The position numbers and the translations under genes were made by a program. From assembly GCF_024733565.1 (NCBI RefSeq), contig NZ_JANIOC010000007.1:124001-188000 (forward strand): a stretch of 64,000 nucleotides of DNA, written 5' to 3'. The DNA comes from Rossellomorea sp. SC111. GTDB taxonomy: Bacteria; Bacillota; Bacilli; Bacillales; Bacillaceae_B. The notes below the pieces were generated by a model. It was given only the letters and a program-made list of their open reading frames with translations, did no database searches and was not told where the DNA came from. Shown here piece after piece: positions 38,467 through 47,284 of this stretch (position 1 is its first letter; each line of letters begins with the position of its first letter).

Positions 38467-39744
38467 TTAAGCGATAACATTCCGTGTATTTTCAAACTGC
38501 TTGTATTCTTCTTTTTCCATGATGTTCTTCAAGATGTGTATCGTTTCCCAGACATCTTCGTACGACGAGTAAAAAGCCACCGGTGCCAGCCGGATCACAT
38601 TCGGTGCCCGGAAGTCAGGTGTCACCCTATTTGCTTTCAAGGCTTTGCAGATTCTTGCCGCTTCTTCATGCTGCAGACTGATATGTCCCCCCCGACGATC
38701 ATCTTCAAGGGGATTACAGATGGTAAATCCAAATCCGTTAAGCTCCTGTTGGAATACATCCATCATGAACCTTGTAAGAGATAGGGATTTCTGTCTCAGA
38801 TTCTCCATCCCGGCTTCTTCAAATAACTGCAGGGAGCCGAGGAGGGGTGCGCTACTCAAAATATGGGGGGTTCCGATTTGGAATGCGCCGGCAGAATCGG
38901 CATGAGAGAGCGTATGATCCATATCAAACTGCGCATCTTTCCGGGAACTGAACCAGCCGGAAAGACCGGGCTTTTTCCCCCTGTGCCGTTTGTGAACGAA
39001 CAATCCCCCGACACCGCCCGGTCCGCTGTTTAAGTATTTGTAATTGCACCATACCGCAAAGTCCACCCCGTCTTCGTGGAGCTGATGAGGAAGGGCCCCG
39101 ATCGAATGAGCGAGGTCAAATCCGATGACAATATCACGTTTATGGGCTTCCTCCGTCAAGCGTTTGATATCCAGCAGCTGCCCGCTTCTGTAAAGGACGG
39201 AAGGTAATAGGATAAGGGCGATCTCATCGGTCATCTGAAGAATGATGTCTTCCTCACGCAGGGTGTACCCATCCCTGCTTTTCACCTGGACCAAATGTTC
39301 ATCAGGGGAATACCCCTTTAATTCCAGCTGACTTTGAACCGCGTAAATATCCGACGGGAAAGTCAGTTCATCTGCCAGAATCTTCGTTCGCTTTTCGTGA
39401 GGTTGATAGAATGTGGCCAGTAACTGATGAAGATTCGTCGTGATCGAACCCGTGACAATGACTTCTTCCTTTTCCGCACCCACTAAAGGAGCCGTCATTT
39501 CTCCAAGCTTTTCAGAATAATAGAACCACGGCTCCTGCCCGTCCATCCAGCCGTCGATGCCATGCTCCTTCCAATCATTCAATGAGGTCAAAAGCGACTC
39601 CTCGGCTCGCTTCGAGAGTAGCCCCAAGGAGTTCCCGTCCATATAATAATGATTTTCCTTTATGTAGAATTCCTTTCGGAAATGGGCAAGCGTATCCTGT
39701 TTATCCATCTCTTTAGCGTGTTCCAACGTTAATGTATATGTCAT
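38467..39744 (-). CDS. kynU: kynureninase
   Basis: This 425-residue fold-type I PLP enzyme cleaves kynurenine to anthranilate and alanine. The PLP lysine is Lys236 in [19 protein letters not shown], with Asp210 and His213 in [11 protein letters not shown]. The N-terminal [13 protein letters not shown] is typical. The ATG follows AAAGGAGGG. It is transcribed away from the sigma-54 activator gene, with a 218-base intergenic region between them. Confidence 0.94.
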   Translation of the reverse strand: MTYTLTLEHAKEMDKQDTLAHFRKEFYIKENHYYMDGNSLGLLSKRAEESLLTSLNDWKEHGIDGWMDGQEPWFYYSEKLGEMTAPLVGAEKEEVIVTGSITTNLHQLLATFYQPHEKRTKILADELTFPSDIYAVQSQLELKGYSPDEHLVQVKSRDGYTLREEDIILQMTDEIALILLPSVLYRSGQLLDIKRLTEEAHKRDIVIGFDLAHSIGALPHQLHEDGVDFAVWCNYKYLNSGPGGVGGLFVHKRHRGKKPGLSGWFSSRKDAQFDMDHTLSHADSAGAFQIGTPHILSSAPLLGSLQLFEEAGMENLRQKSLSLTRFMMDVFQQELNGFGFTICNPLEDDRRGGHISLQHEEAARICKALKANRVTPDFRAPNVIRLAPVAFYSSYEDVWETIHILKNIMEKEEYKQFENTRNVIA

Positions 39745-39829
39745 CCCTAGCCCTCCTTTAACAGTCTTACCAAAATGATAATCGAAATGGTTTGAATAGT
39801 AAAATAATTGTTTTTGTAAGAGGATAGAA

Positions 39830-39857
39830 TTTATACATATTTAAATAAATTATTCAA
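39830..39857 (-). promoter_or_regulatory. putative kynU promoter
   Basis: Read on the minus strand, TTGAAT (39857-39852) is followed by 16 bases and TATAAA (39835-39830). The surrounding region is AT-rich and would also hold the divergent activator promoter. Confidence 0.45.
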
Positions 39858-39962
39858 AAATGTATAAAAAATCAAAATAGTCTGGTATAAATGGATTAAT
39901 ATAAATAAATTCAGTGGAATTATTCATAATTGAATATTCCAAGTAAGAGGAAGGGAGTGTCC

Positions 39963-41345
39963 GTGGTGACTGAGACGAAAAAAAGTTGGAATGAAAACGA
40001 AGCCATTCTTCACTCATTGCAGGACGATATTTTAGTAACGAATACAGACGGGATCATTTTGAAAGTCAGTGAGGCGACTGGTGGCATTTATAACGTGAAA
40101 TCAGAGGATATGGTAGGGAAATCCGTCTATGATCTTGAGAGAGAGGGAATCTTCACCCCAATTTTGACTCCATTGGTTTTAAAGGAAAAAAAGAAAATTA
40201 CGCTGGTTCAGACAAGTAAAGAAGGGAAAAAGCTTCTTGTTACAGGGATTCCGGTTTTTCATGAAAATGGAGAGCTTGTGCGGGTCGTCAGCTATTCACA
40301 TGACGTAACGGAATTATTGAATATGAAGAAATACTTAGAGGACATGGAAGATGAGATGGAAAGGGTGAAAAGCGAACTTGAAATTCTCAGGAGCCGCCAC
40401 TATTATTCGGAAGGGATCATTGCCACAAGTGATGAGATGAAGAGGGTTCTCCAGATTGCCCTTCAAGTCGCAGAAGTGGATGTGAATGTTCTGTTGCTGG
40501 GGGAATCCGGTGTCGGCAAGTCCCATATTGCGAAATTCATCCATAATAAAAGCCAAAGAAAAGGGGGACCTTTCATTGAGGTTAATTGCGGTGCGATACC
40601 GGAATCCTTATTTGAAGCTGAGTTCTTCGGTTATGAACCCGGCTCGTTCACAGGGGCAGATCGCAAGGGAAAGGTAGGGTTGGCTGAACTTGCAGAAGGC
40701 GGGACTCTTTTTCTCGATGAAATCGGGGAGCTGTCACAACCTAATCAAGTGAAAATTTTAAAATTCATCCAAGAGAAACAATTTTACCGGGTAGGCGGTA
40801 CGAAGCAAAGGAAGGTGGACTTTCGGGTTTTGGCAGCGACGAACAGGGATTTGGAGATGGCCGTTGAGAACAGGGAATTCAGGCAGGATTTATTCTTTCG
40901 TCTGAATGTCGTTCCCATCACCATCCCGCCTTTAAGGGAGCGGACATCGGATATTATAACGATGATCGATTATTTTGTGAGCTATTTTTGTGAAAAATAT
41001 CAGCGCCGGAGGACCTTGGATGAAGGGGTCATCCATCAGCTTCTCATTCAGGAATGGAAAGGGAATGTCAGGGAGTTGATGAACCTGATCGAAAGGCTGA
41101 TTGTCACATCCTCCAGGCAGATCATTGAGATGGAGAACCTTCCGGGTCGATACATAAAGCAGAGTGGTGATCTTTCAGCGTTTGACCGTGAAGGACAATC
41201 ACTGAAAGACATTCTTGAAGCGGTTGAAGAGCAGGTGCTGAAGAAAGCGAGGCATCAGTATAAAACGACGACTGTCATGGCACAAAATCTTGGGATCAGT
41301 CAGCCTTCGGTAGTCAGAAAAATGAAAAAATACAGCATTGAATGA
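39963..41345 (+). CDS. PAS-domain sigma-54-dependent transcriptional activator
   Basis: This 460-residue enhancer-binding protein has an N-terminal PAS domain (about 10-115) and a linker coiled coil. A central AAA+ domain with Walker A GESGVGKS (180-187) and GSFTGA (227-232), the sigma-54 contact loop, and a C-terminal TyrR-type helix-turn-helix (TVMAQNLGISQPSVVRKMKKY) follow. The layout matches RocR and related catabolic regulators of Bacillus. I start at GTG 39963, 6 bases after GAGGAAGGGA; a TTG at 39930 has no ribosome site. It probably activates the -24/-12 promoter directly downstream. Confidence 0.9.
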   Translation: MVTETKKSWNENEAILHSLQDDILVTNTDGIILKVSEATGGIYNVKSEDMVGKSVYDLEREGIFTPILTPLVLKEKKKITLVQTSKEGKKLLVTGIPVFHENGELVRVVSYSHDVTELLNMKKYLEDMEDEMERVKSELEILRSRHYYSEGIIATSDEMKRVLQIALQVAEVDVNVLLLGESGVGKSHIAKFIHNKSQRKGGPFIEVNCGAIPESLFEAEFFGYEPGSFTGADRKGKVGLAELAEGGTLFLDEIGELSQPNQVKILKFIQEKQFYRVGGTKQRKVDFRVLAATNRDLEMAVENREFRQDLFFRLNVVPITIPPLRERTSDIITMIDYFVSYFCEKYQRRRTLDEGVIHQLLIQEWKGNVRELMNLIERLIVTSSRQIIEMENLPGRYIKQSGDLSAFDREGQSLKDILEAVEEQVLKKARHQYKTTTVMAQNLGISQPSVVRKMKKYSIE

Positions 41346-41349
41346 AAGA

Positions 41350-41366
41350 TTGGCATGATACTTGCA
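41350..41366 (+). promoter_or_regulatory. sigma-54 (SigL) -24/-12 promoter
   Basis: TTGGCATGATACTTGCA has GG and GC separated by exactly 10 bases, matching the TTGGCAC-N5-TTGCA consensus almost fully. It lies between the sigma-54 activator gene and the YjiH-type gene. Confidence 0.9.
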
Positions 41367-41419
41367 GGTTCTTAAGTGAATAGAAGGATAAATGAATCAT
41401 TTCAAAGGGGTGTTTGACA

Positions 41420-42805
41420 ATGGAGGTTGGGAAACAAAATGTCAGTCAGTTACAAACCGGGTCCGGGAGATCAGCAAGGGAAGCAATGAAGTTTATCATT
41501 CCTTCCATAATAGGAGTATTGCTGTTTTTGGTTCCTGTGACATACGAAGGGAACATGACCATCGGTGTCGGGATTTTTGCTTCTTATTTTCAGGGGTTGT
41601 TAGAAGGAGTATTGCCATTATTCATGACGATCATTTTTGGAATATCTGCTCTCATGGCCATTTATACGAAACTTCTTCAACCTAAGTGGATCGTCTCACA
41701 ACCATTTCTAAAAGGGCTTTTTGATGTAGGTGCGTTCTGGATCGCCATCCGTGTAATCGGATCAGTCTTTGCCATCATGACCGTAAACGGAATCGGTCCT
41801 GAATGGATCATATCCGACTATACAGGCGGGACGGTTCTGTATTCCTTAGTCCCTGTTTTGACCACATGGTTTTTGTTTGCAGGTTTACTGATGCCCCTTT
41901 TATTAGATTTTGGACTGATGGATTTCTTCGGGACTCTGCTGCAAAAGATCATGAAGCCTTTATTCCAGCTGCCGGGACGTTCTTCCATTGATGCTCTGGC
42001 TTCCTGGATGGGGAGTGGGACGGTCGGGGTCCTCATTACAACGAAACAATTTGAAGAGGGCTACTACACAAAACGGGAAGCTGCGGTCATTGCAACCAAC
42101 TTCTCTGTTGCTTCCATCGCTTTCAGTCTCGTGATCGTCAGTTTCATAGGTTTGGAATCCATGTTTGCGCAACTATACGGAACGGTCGTCATCGCCGGGA
42201 TCGCAGCAGCGGTGATTTGCCCGCGCATCCCGCCTCTTTCCCGTAAAAAAGATACGTATTATGAGCCGGTCGGCATGCAAATCTCTGAAACGGTTCCTGA
42301 AAATGTTTCCCGCCTTCAATGGGGTTTCGAAAAAGCTGTGGAAAAAGCCTCTGAAGTGAAAAGCGTCGGTGAAGTGACGAAAAAAGGATTGCAAAACGTA
42401 TTTGATATCTGGTTCGGACTCATTCCACTCGTCATGGCCCTTGGAACACTTGCTTTAGTCGTGGCAGAGTATACCCCGGTGTTTGATGTGCTTGCTTACC
42501 CGGTCGTACCTCTCCTTGAGTTATTACAAATCCCGCAGGCTGCCGATGCTGCCCCTGCAATGATCGTCGGGTTTGCCGATATGTTCCTCCCTGCAGTGGT
42601 GGGAAGCGGGATCGAAAGCGAGTTAACGAGATTTGTGATCGCGGCCATGTCTTTGACTCAACTAATCTACATGTCTGAAATCGGGATCCTATTAATCAAG
42701 TCCAAAATTCCCATCAGCTTCCTGGATCTCTTTATCATCTTCATCCAAAGAACCATCATCACATTACCAATCGTCGCATTACTGGCTCACTTTTTCTTTA
42801 TGTAA
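41420..42805 (+). CDS. YjiH-family nucleoside-recognition (GATE) domain membrane protein
   Basis: This 461-residue protein has about ten hydrophobic segments and resembles the YjiH family, whose members carry the nucleoside recognition domain (WMGSGTVGVLITTKQFEEGYYTKREAAVIATNFS). Members are thought to be transporters, but the solute is not established. It follows a sigma-54 promoter and its activator and precedes a GabT-like aminotransferase, so I infer uptake of an amino compound used as carbon or nitrogen source. I start at the ATG at 41420 with AAAGGGG upstream, not the TTG two codons earlier. Confidence 0.78.
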   Translation: MEVGKQNVSQLQTGSGRSAREAMKFIIPSIIGVLLFLVPVTYEGNMTIGVGIFASYFQGLLEGVLPLFMTIIFGISALMAIYTKLLQPKWIVSQPFLKGLFDVGAFWIAIRVIGSVFAIMTVNGIGPEWIISDYTGGTVLYSLVPVLTTWFLFAGLLMPLLLDFGLMDFFGTLLQKIMKPLFQLPGRSSIDALASWMGSGTVGVLITTKQFEEGYYTKREAAVIATNFSVASIAFSLVIVSFIGLESMFAQLYGTVVIAGIAAAVICPRIPPLSRKKDTYYEPVGMQISETVPENVSRLQWGFEKAVEKASEVKSVGEVTKKGLQNVFDIWFGLIPLVMALGTLALVVAEYTPVFDVLAYPVVPLLELLQIPQAADAAPAMIVGFADMFLPAVVGSGIESELTRFVIAAMSLTQLIYMSEIGILLIKSKIPISFLDLFIIFIQRTIITLPIVALLAHFFFM

Positions 42806-42868
42806 AACCTTGAGGATTTAGACAATAGGCTCTTTTTCTATACATTGTTGCTTTTGACCAAGCGAGTT

Positions 42869-42998
42869 GTGGTTGATTTCCGTTCCAAGTGCTCGCTTTC
42901 CGCGGGGCGTGAGTTGAGCCTCCTCGGGCGCTGGCCTGCGGGGTTTCAACTTTCCCGCGTTTCCCGCAGGAGTCGAGCACCTTCCACTCCAATCAACT
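42869..42998. repeat. Bacillus-type palindromic repeat, uninterrupted copy
   Basis: The element runs from GGTTGATTTCCGTTCCAAGT through GCTCGCTTTCCGCGGGGCGT to CGCAGGAGTCGAGCACCTTC and AATCAAC. Outer arms GTGCTCG (42889-42895) and CGAGCAC (42974-42980) and the GTTGATT/AATCAAC flanks pair. The same core occurs at 34450-34690, where a second repeat has inserted. Confidence 0.85.
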
Positions 42999-43144
42999 GG
43001 CTATGAAGATGTCATCACTAGTATAGAAACACCACCTTGTAAAAATTGGTATTTCTTGATTTGAGGTCTATTACATAAATAAACAGTGTCTCGAGTGTCT
43101 TTAACCATATACCTCTGTCACGCTAAACTTGTTTAAAAGGTGAG

Positions 43145-43235
43145 GGGAACTGCGTAGACTCCTGCGGAAAACGGGCGTGCCGAAACCCCGGAAGCGAATT
43201 GTGCTGAGGAGGCTTGGCCGATCGCTAGCTGCAAG
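43145..43235. repeat. diverged fragment of another Bacillus-type repeat
   Basis: GGGAACTGCGTAGACTCCTG, then GCGTGCCGAAACCCCGGAAG and GTGCTGAGGAGGCTTGGCCG, resemble the ACTCCTGCGG...GACCCCGCAGG...GAGGAGGCTCGCC repeat common in Bacillus. The terminal part is lost. It lies just before the aminotransferase gene. Confidence 0.5.
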
Positions 43236-43342
43236 CAAAGCAGTAAGTACATACTGATTGACAGAGCATGGAAATCAAAGTCTTTGTAAAAATACAACAA
43301 TTTATGAAAAGAGACATACAAAAAGAACATGGGGGTACTGAA

Positions 43343-44665
43343 ATGGAACGAACGTTTGAAGAGCTTATTGAGAGGATGCCGGATCGTCTGGCACCGAGTA
43401 TGGCCAAGGATCATCCCAATTTACCGGTAGTGAAGGAAGAGGGGTGCTACTACTACGGACTGGACGGAAGGAAGTATCTTGATTTTACCTCTGGCATCGC
43501 CGTAACGAATGTGGGGCATCGTCATCCGAAAATCGTACAGGCGATCAAGGATGCAGCGGACGGTCTGATGCACGGTCCTTCAGGCGTCATCATGTATGAA
43601 TCGATCCTTCGCCTGGCTGATGAACTGGCAGAGATCCTTCCAGGTGACCTTGATAGTTTCTTCTTTGCCAACAGCGGTACGGAAGCCATCGAGGGGGCGA
43701 TCAAGCTTGCTAAATATGTAACGAAGCGCCCTTATGTCATATCCTTTACAGGGTGTTTTCATGGGCGATCCCTGGGGGCACTCAGTGTCACGACTTCGAA
43801 GAGTAAGTATCGGAAGTTCATGCAGCCTTCGGGTTTGGCGTATCAGATTCCGTATGCGAATGAACGGGAGTGTCCGGAGGGAGAGGATTCAGCCCGGTAT
43901 GTTGTCAGCAAACTTGAAAAGGATTTTGAAGCACTTTTCAATCACCAGGTCACCCCGGAAGAGGTGGCGTGTGTCATTTTAGAACCGGTGTTGGGGGAAG
44001 GGGGATATATCGTCCCTCCGAAGGCATGGCTTAAGAAGGTAAGGGAGATTTGTGACCGGCATGATATATTACTGATTTTCGATGAAGTCCAAACGGGTTT
44101 CGGACGTACGGGTAATTGGTTTGCGGCACAAACCTTCGATGTGACGCCGGATATCATGGCGATCGCGAAAGGTATTGCGTCGGGTCTTCCCCTGAGCGCA
44201 ACGGTGGCATCCAATAAACTGATGAAACAGTGGCCGCTTGGAAGCCATGGGACGACATTCGGCGGGAACCCGATCGCATGCTCTGTCGGTCTTGCCACCC
44301 TGGAAGTCATGAAGGAGGAAAGACTCCTTGATAATACGAAGACGATGGGTGCATATGCCGTTTCGAGGCTCGAGAAGTTGAAAGAAAAACATCCTGTGAT
44401 CGGAAGCATCCGGGCAGTGGGATTGATGATCGGGATTGAAATCGTCCATCCAAAGACCAGTAAACCGAATTCTGGAGGCTTGATGGACATCCTTGACCGG
44501 GCGCTTGAAAAAGGGGTTTTATTTTATCTATGTGGAAATCATTCCGAAGTGATCCGCATGATTCCACCCCTTACGGTTACAAAAGAGCAGATTGACGCCG
44601 GTCTTCACATGCTGGATGAAGCGGTGACGGAATATGAAGCGTCGTTGATGAGTCATCTGGATTAA
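43343..44665 (+). CDS. GabT-like class III aminotransferase
   Basis: This 440-residue fold-type I PLP enzyme has [44 protein letters not shown] and the PLP lysine Lys276 in [12 protein letters not shown]. It resembles 4-aminobutyrate and related omega-amino acid transaminases. The substrate cannot be fixed; an omega-amino acid imported by the YjiH-type protein is possible. I use the ATG at 43343 with GGGGGT 5 bases upstream. Earlier in-frame starts lack similarity and a ribosome site. Repeat-derived sequence lies just upstream, so co-transcription with the YjiH gene is uncertain. Confidence 0.85.
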   Translation: MERTFEELIERMPDRLAPSMAKDHPNLPVVKEEGCYYYGLDGRKYLDFTSGIAVTNVGHRHPKIVQAIKDAADGLMHGPSGVIMYESILRLADELAEILPGDLDSFFFANSGTEAIEGAIKLAKYVTKRPYVISFTGCFHGRSLGALSVTTSKSKYRKFMQPSGLAYQIPYANERECPEGEDSARYVVSKLEKDFEALFNHQVTPEEVACVILEPVLGEGGYIVPPKAWLKKVREICDRHDILLIFDEVQTGFGRTGNWFAAQTFDVTPDIMAIAKGIASGLPLSATVASNKLMKQWPLGSHGTTFGGNPIACSVGLATLEVMKEERLLDNTKTMGAYAVSRLEKLKEKHPVIGSIRAVGLMIGIEIVHPKTSKPNSGGLMDILDRALEKGVLFYLCGNHSEVIRMIPPLTVTKEQIDAGLHMLDEAVTEYEASLMSHLD

Positions 44666-44668
44666 AAT

Positions 44669-44709
44669 AAAAAAGGCTGGTCAGTTCAGAACTGATCAGC
44701 CTTTTTTTA
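44669..44709. terminator. bidirectional terminator between the aminotransferase and RpiR genes
   Basis: AAAAAGGCTGGTCAGT pairs with ACTGATCAGCCTTTTTTT around a short loop, with A and T runs on both sides. The genes converge here. Confidence 0.93.
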
Positions 44710-45558
44710 CAGCCTTTTAACCGAAATGGCCTTCCTCATCTTCCGGAGGGCATCTTGTCCTTCCGTTTCCCTCCTCATCATTAAGTTCACATAGAGGGCA
44801 TCAATCAATGTTAACTGAGCAATGCGTGATGACAAAGCTTCTGAACGGTAGTCGGTTTCCTCGGAAACGGTGAAGAGGGGTGTGTCGACCCTCTGGCTTA
44901 ATGGGGACTTGGCGAAATTGGTGATGCAGATGGTCTTGGCCCCGGTTTCTTTCACTATGTCGAGAAGTTGGAGTATATCCTTTGTGGATCCTGAGTGGGA
45001 TATGAAAACAGCGCAATCGTCACTCGTCATCTGGGAAGCGGTCATAAGCTGAATATGACTGTCACTTGCCGCATGCACACGCAGGCCGGTCCGGATGAAT
45101 TTATGGTAGGCATCAAGGGCGATGACACCGGACCCGCCGCTTCCAAAGAACTCGATGGAACGGGCGGTGCTCATCATGTCCACGGCTTTCATCAGCCTCT
45201 TTTCATCCACCACCATCAAAGTGTCTTCAATGGTTTTGATATTGGACCTGAATACTTTTGTGGCGATCGTTTGTGCCGTGTCACCTTCATCGATGCGTTC
45301 GTGAATGTCCTTAAGTCCAGTCACGATTTCTGAGGCAAGAGCAATTTTCATCGCCTGATAGCCTTTGAAGCCGATTCGTTTACAAAAGCGGAAAACGGTA
45401 GAATCGGCCACTCCTAAATCTTCTGCCAGACCATTGATCGTTGAATGGATGATCTCGTTCGGGTTTTCAAGTATATAGTCGGCAATTTTTTTCTCGGTCA
45501 CACTGAATTGAGGATAGTGTGAACGGATGCTTGCTAAACAATGTTGATGTTGACTCAT
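44707..45558 (-). CDS. RpiR-family transcriptional regulator of the gluconate genes
   Basis: This 283-residue protein has an N-terminal RpiR helix-turn-helix (NGLAEDLGVADSTVFRFCKRIGFKG-type sequence, about 30-60). A C-terminal SIS sugar-phosphate domain (FFGSGGSGVIALDAYHKF, CAVFISHSGSTKDILQL) follows. Such proteins sense a phosphosugar, here perhaps 6-phosphogluconate. It is divergent from gntP-gntK, whereas B. subtilis uses a GntR-family repressor for the same job. I start at ATG 45558 after ACAGGAGAGGTG; longer upstream frames lack a better site. Confidence 0.87.
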   Translation of the reverse strand: MSQHQHCLASIRSHYPQFSVTEKKIADYILENPNEIIHSTINGLAEDLGVADSTVFRFCKRIGFKGYQAMKIALASEIVTGLKDIHERIDEGDTAQTIATKVFRSNIKTIEDTLMVVDEKRLMKAVDMMSTARSIEFFGSGGSGVIALDAYHKFIRTGLRVHAASDSHIQLMTASQMTSDDCAVFISHSGSTKDILQLLDIVKETGAKTICITNFAKSPLSQRVDTPLFTVSEETDYRSEALSSRIAQLTLIDALYVNLMMRRETEGQDALRKMRKAISVKRL

Positions 45559-45628
45559 AGACACCTCTCCTGTAAGGGTTTTCATATTGATAGTATACAA
45601 GAATAATAGAAAAAATAAAAATAATTTC

Positions 45629-45665
45629 TGTAAACGGTTGCAAAAAGAAAAATATTTTTTATAAT
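45629..45665 (+). promoter_or_regulatory. gntP promoter overlapped by a cre site
   Basis: TTGCAA (45638-45643), 16 bases and TATAAT (45660-45665) form the promoter. TGTAAACGGTTGCA at 45629-45642 matches the cre consensus TGWAANCGNTNWCA except for one position and covers the -35 box, so CcpA repression is expected. Confidence 0.75.
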
Positions 45666-45674
45666 AGAGATAGA

Positions 45675-45692
45675 CAGAAAATAATTTTCCTG
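45675..45692. promoter_or_regulatory. candidate RpiR operator
   Basis: CAGAAAATAATTTTCCTG is a near-perfect palindrome just downstream of the predicted transcription start. AT-rich palindromes of this kind are common operators of RpiR-family regulators; assignment to the adjacent regulator is inference. Confidence 0.45.
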
Positions 45693-45862
45693 ATTATTTG
45701 TTCGTTCGAAAAGGCTGTTCTCTTATTGAATTAAGAGAGTAATAGTTACATAAAGTGTTTTGCAAACGCTTTACGAGTCCCTTGGGAACAAAGAAGCTGG
45801 ATCATTTGGTATAAAAAATTGGCAGCAGGGCTGCCGTGAGGGAAGAAAGGTAGGGATACAAA

Positions 45863-47206
45863 ATGTCAGATCAAATGCTCATTTTAGTGGCACTGGCCGG
45901 AATTTTTCTTTTATTATTTTTAGTTATTAAAACAAAGCTTCACGCTTTTGTTGCCCTATTATTAGTAAGTTTAATCGTAGGGATCGCTGCCGGCATGCCG
46001 CTTCAGGAAGTCGTAGCTTCGATACAGAGCGGTATGGGCGGGACCCTTGGGTTTGTCGCAGTTGTCGTTGGTTTAGGTGCGATGTTCGGGCGCATGCTTG
46101 AAGTATCAGGGGGAGCGGAACGACTTGCTCAGACACTGATTAACAAATTCGGGGAAGATAAGGCACAATGGTCCCTTGGGATCACTGGTTTCCTGGTAGC
46201 CATTCCCGTTTTCTTTGATGTAGGATTCATCATTCTTGTACCGATTGTATACGGTTTAGCTAGAAAAACAGGCAAGTCACTCCTGTACTATGGAATTCCA
46301 TTGCTTGCAGGTCTTGCCGTAACACACAGCTTCATCCCTCCGACTCCAGGACCGATTGCGGTTTCTGACTTGATCGGGGCGGACCTTGGATGGGTCATCC
46401 TGTTTGGTGCGATTGCCGGTGTTCCATCCATGATCATCGCTGGTCCACTTTTTGCAAAATGGATTTCGAAACGCATTCATGCAGTGGTTCCTGACTATAT
46501 GCAGGCGGAAGAAATGGAGTACGATAAAGAGCTTCCGAGTTTCGCTTTGATTGCTTCTCTTATCTCGATCCCATTAGTATTGATTCTTTTGAACACGCTT
46601 TCGGGTGTTATCCTGGATGAAGGAAACATGATTCGTTCCATCCTGACTTTCTTAGGACATCCATTCGTAGCACTAACGATTGCAACATTGTTGACGTTCG
46701 TTCTATTAGGAACGAAGCGCGGATATTCCCGCCAGGAAGTACAGGACATTGCAACGAAAGCGCTTGAGCCTGCTGGGATCATTATCCTTGTAACGGGTGC
46801 CGGTGGAGTATTCAAGCAAGTATTGATTGACTCCGGTGTTGGGGAAGTATTAGGAAATATGATGGCTGGTTCAAGCCTGCCACCGATCGCCCTTGCCTTC
46901 TTGATCGCTATGGTCGTCCGTGTCGCTCAAGGATCTGCGACTGTTTCCATGGTAACAGCGGCAGGATTGATGAGCCCGCTGATCGACACTCTTGGTATGC
47001 AAGGTCCCGTTCTTGGTTTGATGGTTATTGCCATCGCTTCAGGAGCGACAGTCTTCTCCCATGTGAATGATAGTGGTTTCTGGTTAGTGAACCGTTATTT
47101 TGGATTAGATGTGAAAGATACGTTAAAATCATGGACCGTAATGGAGACACTCATCGGTTTTGTAGGATTTGCCGTTGTGTTCATTTTAGGGATATTCATT
47201 AGCTAA
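45863..47206 (+). CDS. gntP: gluconate permease
   Basis: This 447-residue GntP-family H+ symporter has about twelve hydrophobic segments. FFDVGFIILVPIVYGLARKTGKS, THSFIPPTPGPIAVSDLIGADLG and HVNDSGFWLVNRYFGLDVKDTLKSW are hallmark stretches. It imports gluconate or a related aldonate. The ATG follows GGTAGGGA. It is upstream of gntK and divergent from the RpiR gene, forming a gluconate uptake module. Confidence 0.92.
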   Translation: MSDQMLILVALAGIFLLLFLVIKTKLHAFVALLLVSLIVGIAAGMPLQEVVASIQSGMGGTLGFVAVVVGLGAMFGRMLEVSGGAERLAQTLINKFGEDKAQWSLGITGFLVAIPVFFDVGFIILVPIVYGLARKTGKSLLYYGIPLLAGLAVTHSFIPPTPGPIAVSDLIGADLGWVILFGAIAGVPSMIIAGPLFAKWISKRIHAVVPDYMQAEEMEYDKELPSFALIASLISIPLVLILLNTLSGVILDEGNMIRSILTFLGHPFVALTIATLLTFVLLGTKRGYSRQEVQDIATKALEPAGIIILVTGAGGVFKQVLIDSGVGEVLGNMMAGSSLPPIALAFLIAMVVRVAQGSATVSMVTAAGLMSPLIDTLGMQGPVLGLMVIAIASGATVFSHVNDSGFWLVNRYFGLDVKDTLKSWTVMETLIGFVGFAVVFILGIFIS

Positions 47207-47225
47207 AATAGGATAGAATAATAGC

Positions 47226-47268
47226 AGAAGAGGGAAGAGCCATGTCGCTTCTTCCTTTTCTCTATTTA
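47226..47268 (+). other. hairpin between gntP and gntK
   Basis: AGAAGAGGGAAGAGC (47226-47240) pairs with GCTTCTTCCTTTTCT (47247-47261) with G-U pairs and one mismatch, and is followed by CTATTTATTT. It may attenuate or stabilise the transcript between transporter and kinase. Confidence 0.55.
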
Positions 47269-47284
47269 TTTAGGAGGAACGAAG

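Noticed and set aside
43195-43235. Sigma-54 promoter before the GabT-like gene
   Set aside because: TTGGCC and TGCAAG are present but the GG to GC spacing is 13 rather than 10, and the sequence belongs to a degraded repeat.
45761-45775. Second cre site before gntP (TGCAAACGCTTTACG)
   Set aside because: The left half fits but the right half ends AC instead of CA, and it lies far downstream of the predicted start. Not strong enough to list.
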